Positions 53,782 through 58,156 of a stretch of 58,156 nucleotides of DNA are shown here, piece by piece (the first letter of the stretch is position 1; every line of letters begins with the position of its first letter). The stretch lies in NCBI GenBank assembly GCA_009746045.1, contig RPFO01000380.1, forward strand, positions 1,616,020 to 1,674,175, written 5' to 3'. The notes under the pieces are model-generated. The model worked only from the letters and a program-made list of their open reading frames with translations, was not told the DNA's origin and did no database searches. This DNA is from Mesostigma viride. Its lineage: Eukaryota; Streptophyta; Mesostigmatophyceae; Mesostigmatales; Mesostigmataceae. The position numbers and the translations under genes were made by a program.

Positions 53782-54617
53782 GACGGACCCGCCACCGCAG
53801 CTGGCGCTCCGGTCTCCGGTGGCGGCGCACCCCCAGGCCACATGTTGAAAACAGGGCCCGTAGGGACAGGCAATCCGGCATACGACTGGTTACCATCCAA
53901 GCTCCAGTCGGGCACCGGAATCCTCTGCGGAGGACCACCCTCCCAAAGCCTGGGAAGACCGCCCGGGTCGCTAAAGAAACCCCGCGATGGCGGCGCTGGC
54001 GCTGTGGGGGGCCCGGAAGCGACGACGGCGGGCGCGGCCGCTGGGGCGGAAGACTCGCGCAGAGGCGCAGGTACGTCGGTAGCAGGCGCAGAGACAGCCG
54101 GAGGCCGGTAGGAGCCGCAGCAACAGAAGAAACCGCAGCTACCGAGGGCTCGCACAGCGCGGGCGAAACCGTAGGCGCCGAGGCAACCGAAGGGGAAGGG
54201 GGCACAGATACAAAAGACACCCCCTGGCGTGGCTGGAGCATGCGCCTGGGCCGCCATGAAGGCCCCGAAAGCCGCGGTCAGGGACTGGATCTGTGCCTGC
54301 ATCGCAGAAACAGTCGCCGAGAGAGGATCAGGCTCACGATCCGAGCCCAAACGGGTAGGCTCCACCGACGCGTGCCGGGTCGACCGTGGTGAAGACGGGA
54401 CAGGGGAAGGAGCCGACACTGAGGAGGAGGACGCTGCAGGGGAGGCCGAATACTCTGGCGTGTACTGTGCCTCGACTGGTGCGTCCGTAGGGGAAGGGTC
54501 GCCAAATGCTACTCCCGCTGTCTGGTCCGCGATCTCCATGAACTCGACCGCCCGTAGGAGGTCACAGGGGTTGTCATCTATATCTGCCTCGCCCTCGCCC
54601 GGAAGCCAGGGGAACAC
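53782..54617 (-). pseudogene. Gag-like or unknown ORF, 5' part, split by element A
   Basis: The minus-strand frame from 54617 reads FPWLPGEGEADIDDNPCDLL, then VEFMEIADQTAGVAFGD, a long Ser/Pro/Ala stretch and a heptad-like helix, LSATVSAMQAQIQSLTAAFG. A Cys/Phe-rich section near 54200-54100 is probably an out-of-frame passage: the alternative frame gives the Pro/Ala/Ser-rich text expected. The last in-gene residues are AVAGPSR; with the element removed it continues PPPAAGPTRPPVVPAP. No known domain. It follows the gypsy pol fragment in the same orientation, so it may be a Gag of another or rearranged element. Confidence 0.4.
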
Positions 54618-56564
54618 CTCCAGTAGTAAGAGCGGGCTACTAGGTCCCGTACCCGTTTACCACCCTGATGAGCAGCTAAGTCATGCAACTCAAAGAGCAA
54701 GGAGGAGCGACAGATAGGAGGGACATACAGGCGCCATTGAGGGGGAGAATCGGCTATTTGCACATATAAAAACCCACCTACAAATTTACAAGGGTGCTTG
54801 CCTAATTGTTGGGGAAGGGCTGCAATGGCAGCTAAAGCTTCCGGCTCAGTGGCCGTAAATCTACTAATAAGGCGTTCAAGATCAGAGGTAGGCATCGCTA
54901 CAGAGGTATCCAGAACAGGTTTAAAGAGGTCTCCTATACCGCCTTGCCAAAGAGAAGGGGAGGTCCTAGAGGGACTATGTTATCATAAGACTTTCCTGAC
55001 CTAGTCGCTATATGGCTAAGCGGTATGGAAATTTTATTTTTCCCTCCCCCCCACCGAGACCACAGGAAGGGCCTCACACGGGAGAGAGAGTCCTACGTGA
55101 GAAAGGAGATCAGGCATGCGAACAGCAGTATGAAAGAGATAGGCAGAGGATTCATCATCAGGTAGTTCACCATAAGGGGTTACACCCATAGTAGTAGGAA
55201 CTAGAGTAGTATTGAGAGCATCCAGGTCCTCGAAAAAGGAGTAATCTGCGCGACGGGAGAGTGCATCTGGTACTATGTTATCTACACCATGAACATACTG
55301 AAGTTTAAAAGGGGAAAACTGTGCTAAAAACTCCATCCAGCGCGCTTGACGAGGGGTAAGGTTGGGTTGGGAGAGAAGATGGGAAAGGGGACGGTGATCC
55401 GTTTGAATAACTAATCTATAAGGATCTATCTCACAGGGTTCATTCAGGCAGACATCAAATTGAGCACCTTTAAGAAAGTGCTGCCACGCGTGGCAACAAT
55501 ACACCACCGCTAAGAGTTCCTGCTGGTGTACGGGATAGTTACGCTCCGCAGGGAGCATTGTCCTAGAGATATACTCAATTGGCTGTAAGCCCTGACCCTG
55601 ATCCTGGAGAAGGACGCCCCCGATAGCTACCTTACTAGCGTCTGTAGCTACCACAAAGGGTTTAGTAGTATCCGGTAGGATGAGTACGGGAGGAGAGAGG
55701 AGTAGGGATTTTAGACACTGAAAAGCCGACTGACATTCACTACTCCAGACAAAGGGGATATCCTTCTTTAATAAATGATTAATAGGGGCTGCTATAGTTG
55801 CGAAACGCGGGATAAAACGCCTATAGTAAGAGGCAATCCCTAGAAAACTACGTACACCTTTAACGTCGATCGGTAGGGGTAGGCCATTCCTGAATTGACT
55901 TAGTTTTATCCGGGTCGGTAGCGACCCCGGCATCTGACAAAACATGTCCTAAAAATGGTACACTCCTACCAGAACAACTTTAGCACGGCGAGCCCACAAG
56001 GAATTTTCAGCCATTATCTCTAATACTTTCTTTAAAGCACGTAGGTGCGTTTCAAAATCAGGAGAGTAAATAAGGATATCATCTAAGTAAGCTTGAGCAC
56101 AAGAACGGTCATGCTCAGATAAAGAAACAGAGGAGAAGGACGGATCCTTTAAATCAGATGACACTTTCAAAGGAAGGTGAGAATTACCCATAACAGGTCT
56201 AAGCACTTCATTCATTAACATTTGAAAAGAGGCAGGAGAGTTACAGAGTCTCATGGCCGCTACTCTAAACTGATAATGACCAAAAAGGGGTAGCAAAGGC
56301 GGTTTTATGGCAATCCTCAGGGGCTATACGCAGTTGCCAAAAACCATCCGCACAATCCAGTACCGTGAAACAAGTGGAACCTTTAACCTTATTAAATATA
56401 TCATCAATACGAGGTAGAGGGTATTTAGACTTCACAGTAATGTCATTTAACTTCCTATAATCAGTAACTAGGCGAAACTTGCCATTTGGCTTAGGAACTA
56501 ACAGGACACCAGCTGAGTAGGGGGAGTTACTAGGCTCTATCAATCCTGCTTCTAATAGTGACAC
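54618..56564 (-). pseudogene. Ty3/gypsy pol fragment: RT, RNase H, integrase zinc domain
   Basis: Minus strand, several frames. RT: LLEAGLIEPSNSPYSAGVLL, FRLVTDYRKLNDITVKSKYP, FTVLDCADGFWQLRIAPED, then after a break in a T-run near 56293 FGHYQFRVAAMRLCNSPASF and QAYLDDILIYSPDF (active site YLDD). RNase H: PFVVATDASKVAIGGVLLQ, YISRTMLPAERNYPVHQQEL, VIQTDHRPLSHLL and VPDALSRR. The integrase zinc domain: ELHDLAAHQGGKRVRDLVAR then SYYW, ending abruptly at about 54618 before the catalytic core. At least three single-base frame breaks (about 56293, 55950, 55875). The front of RT, protease and Gag are missing at 56564. Confidence 0.88.
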
Positions 56565-56568
56565 TCAG

Positions 56569-56669
56569 AGTGAGATCGTACGTTATACGCGTTATACGGT
56601 CACGGTGGAGTATAATGTATAATACGGTATAATACGGTATAATACGGTATTATACGTTTTCGTACGGAC
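56569..56669. mobile_element. Short palindromic MITE-like insertion
   Basis: 101 bases between direct copies of the 8-mer ACACTCAG (56561-56568 and 56670-56677). It consists almost only of TATAATACGG / GTATTATACG repeats with inverted GATCGTACG / CGTACGGAC ends. The repeats resemble the subterminal zones of the outer hAT-type element (20790-20860 and 28137-28280), so it may be a miniature relative. Exact ends are uncertain. Confidence 0.5.
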
Positions 56670-56677
56670 ACACTCAG

Positions 56678-57067
56678 AATACTCTGATTTTACACATTTT
56701 AAGACACCCACCATCAATCCACATGTTTTTAACACTGTTTTGGACATAATCCAAGGTTGCCCTACCCTCGGCTATACTCTATACGGTGGATATTGTGGAC
56801 ACGATCGATGTATTGCATGTAATACTGAGAATGTAAACGTGCGCATGCATAATTGTGTGTATGTATATATGTGGCTTTATATTGGTTATGTTTACTTGGG
56901 TGCCTTCACTTTGATGCAAGTAATTATATTTTAATATATATGTGGCTGTGCATGCACGCAAATACTACAGTAGTATACAATTAATGCATGTAGTATGTTT
57001 GCATGGTGCGATGCTATGTGAATATACTGAGCTGCATGTGACTACAGGTGTGTGACTCGTGGTGTGC
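56678..57067. other. AT-rich stretch, nothing recognised
   Basis: About 390 bases, AT-rich with GTATATATGTGG-like runs and ATGCATG repeats. The small frames here have no motifs. It does not continue the gypsy RT interrupted at 56564. Confidence 0.4.
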
Positions 57068-57150
57068 ATTAATTAATTAATTAACTGAATTAATTAATTA
57101 ATATTAATTAATCTCGTGTCCCCGTTGGGGAACCACGGAGGCTAAACAGG
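57068..57150 (-). mobile_element. L1-like family 1 type 3' tail and hairpin, variant
   Basis: A long (TTAA)n-type tail (57068-57110) is followed by CTCGTGTCCCCGTTGGGGAA, then CCACGGAGGC, a diverged form of the family-1 3' hairpin. Sequence beyond about 57150 does not match the other copies, so it is a very short or different-subfamily copy. Confidence 0.5.
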
Positions 57151-57419
57151 TGGGGATGTGATAAGTAACTCACATATTCTCACCTTCCATACAACAACCT
57201 TGTTTTCCAGCAGGCTGAAGAGCATGACAGGCGTCTATGAGCTCGCCAGCTCCTTGCAACGGTGATGCCGCTCCCAGGCAGCTAGGGTCCTTGACTACGC
57301 AATATAGAATGTCTACCGTGTGAAAACCTCCATACAGGAAGTGTAGCAAAGCCAGATAACTGCCCGATCAATTCTGGGTAGCTTTAGGAAGCATGGCATA
57401 CGCAGCGTAAGGAAAACCA

Positions 57420-57767
57420 TTGAAAGCTGCGGAAAATCTGATAGCACAACTGCAACAAGTGGAGAACAAAATAGCAAGAAAAACCCAGAAACGGCGCAAA
57501 AAGTTTCATGCCAGGTTCATTAAGAGCGCAAACAGACTGGGCGGTGACATGCGGCAAATCAACGTACCACGGCCGGCATTATTTCCTACCCAGGCGCGCA
57601 AGAAAAGCCAGCCAGCCATGGATGGATTAACCGCGGATCGCGCAGGCCTGAACGAAATCATTTTAGAAATGACAGGAAATGGCCGCAGATCGAAGATGCT
57701 TAGTGTCCAAAAGCCTGCAAAAAGTCCTAAATTTAGGACGCTGGGGAATGCGTATTTAATCATGTAA
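57420..57767 (+). CDS. Hypothetical basic protein frame
   Basis: Open frame of about 115 codons starting at a TTG, with no ATG until residue 44. It is rich in Lys/Arg/Gln (NLIAQLQQVENKIARKTQKR, RKKFHARFIKSANRLGG) and may include a coiled coil. No family recognised, no clear intron borders and no neighbour supporting it. The rest of the window to 58156 shows nothing else I can name. Confidence 0.2.
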   Translation: MKAAENLIAQLQQVENKIARKTQKRRKKFHARFIKSANRLGGDMRQINVPRPALFPTQARKKSQPAMDGLTADRAGLNEIILEMTGNGRRSKMLSVQKPAKSPKFRTLGNAYLIM

Positions 57768-58156
57768 ACAGTAATATTTGACCCTGGCATTTGTGCCACT
57801 GAGAAATAATATAGTTTTTAAATTTCTATCAAAGACCTAGGTTCAAATAACGACGTTTAGTACCAAAACTGGCCCTGCCCCATGGCAGACCTCGAACGAA
57901 AAAAATGGCCCAAAATTGAAACTAGGACTTTTTAGGACCACCATGTATATCACCCATCACCACGCCACCCACACAGTCCCATTAGCTTCTTACCAATCCT
58001 CAGGGCCCCACGGGACCCTACGCGGCCTTGGGGAGGTGGGGCAGCGTATAACAAGGCCGTACCGTGCTGTGGCTGCACGTATATATACGCGTGCCTAACG
58101 GTGTCACAGATGGGGCAGATCATGCAATATAAGGTTGTATGGTTGCTGAGGTTGCC

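Noticed and set aside
54229-54717. Plus-strand 162-codon frame
   Set aside because: Shadow of the Ser/Pro/Ala-rich minus-strand gag-like ORF.
1-58156. Bacterial, phage or plasmid origin
   Set aside because: Spliced SBDS and bL21m genes, TGTAA signal and LTR/hAT/piggyBac elements point to a eukaryotic nuclear genome.

Overview
The window looks like a piece of nuclear chromosome from a green alga, probably a chlorophyte. Three host genes are recognisable. SBDS and the mitochondrial ribosomal protein bL21m are each split by GT-AG introns. The third gene, partial, encodes an S1-domain protein with a plastid-type leader. SBDS has the plant/algal C-terminal zinc finger, and TGTAA, the usual chlorophyte poly(A) signal, lies about 125 bases after its stop. 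No operons, tRNAs, rRNAs or CRISPR arrays were seen.

Region 1-19 kb is host sequence. The S1 gene (minus strand, 433-975) and SBDS (plus strand, 2016-7729, five exons) are divergent. A cluster of L1-like retroelement fragments follows at 7.9-13.2 kb. bL21m (14404-18694, five exons) comes next. Introns of both genes carry minisatellites of 59, 27 or 17 bp.

Region 19.7-33.5 kb is a transposon nest. L1-like elements consist only of ORF1 plus a 3' UTR ending in a hairpin and a TTAA-repeat tail. One of them is cut by a 7.5-kb hAT-type element (20768-28284, 8-bp target duplication CTTGTGGC). Inside that sit a hAT element with a transposase gene (22421-26540, duplication AGCTGCAC) and a smaller hAT-type element (26590-27521, duplication ATAGGAAT). 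Beyond are a Ty3/gypsy 3' LTR end and degraded transposase-like sequence.

Region 33.6-36.4 kb is a satellite-like repeat interrupted by a piggyBac-like element with TTAA duplications (34043-36117).

Region 36.5-56.6 kb holds the most unusual content. A minus-strand gag-like reading frame next to a gypsy pol fragment is split by copia-like element A (37581-53776, plus strand, duplication GTCGC). Element A is itself split inside pol by the related element B (42793-50965, minus strand, duplication ATCAG). In both, the visible domain order is extra ORF, Gag with CCHC knuckle, integrase, a retropepsin-like domain, then copia-type reverse transcriptase and RNase H. The protease-like domain therefore sits after integrase, not before it as in known copia elements. 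LTRs start with AGTTA instead of TG. Both carry a tRNA T-arm-like motif in the 3' untranslated part, and B has an in-frame UGA-CUA-G at the gag-pol junction.

Many element ORFs carry single-base frame breaks although the LTR pairs are almost identical. Long-read consensus indels are therefore a real alternative to decay. All family calls are by eye from motifs; no search was run.
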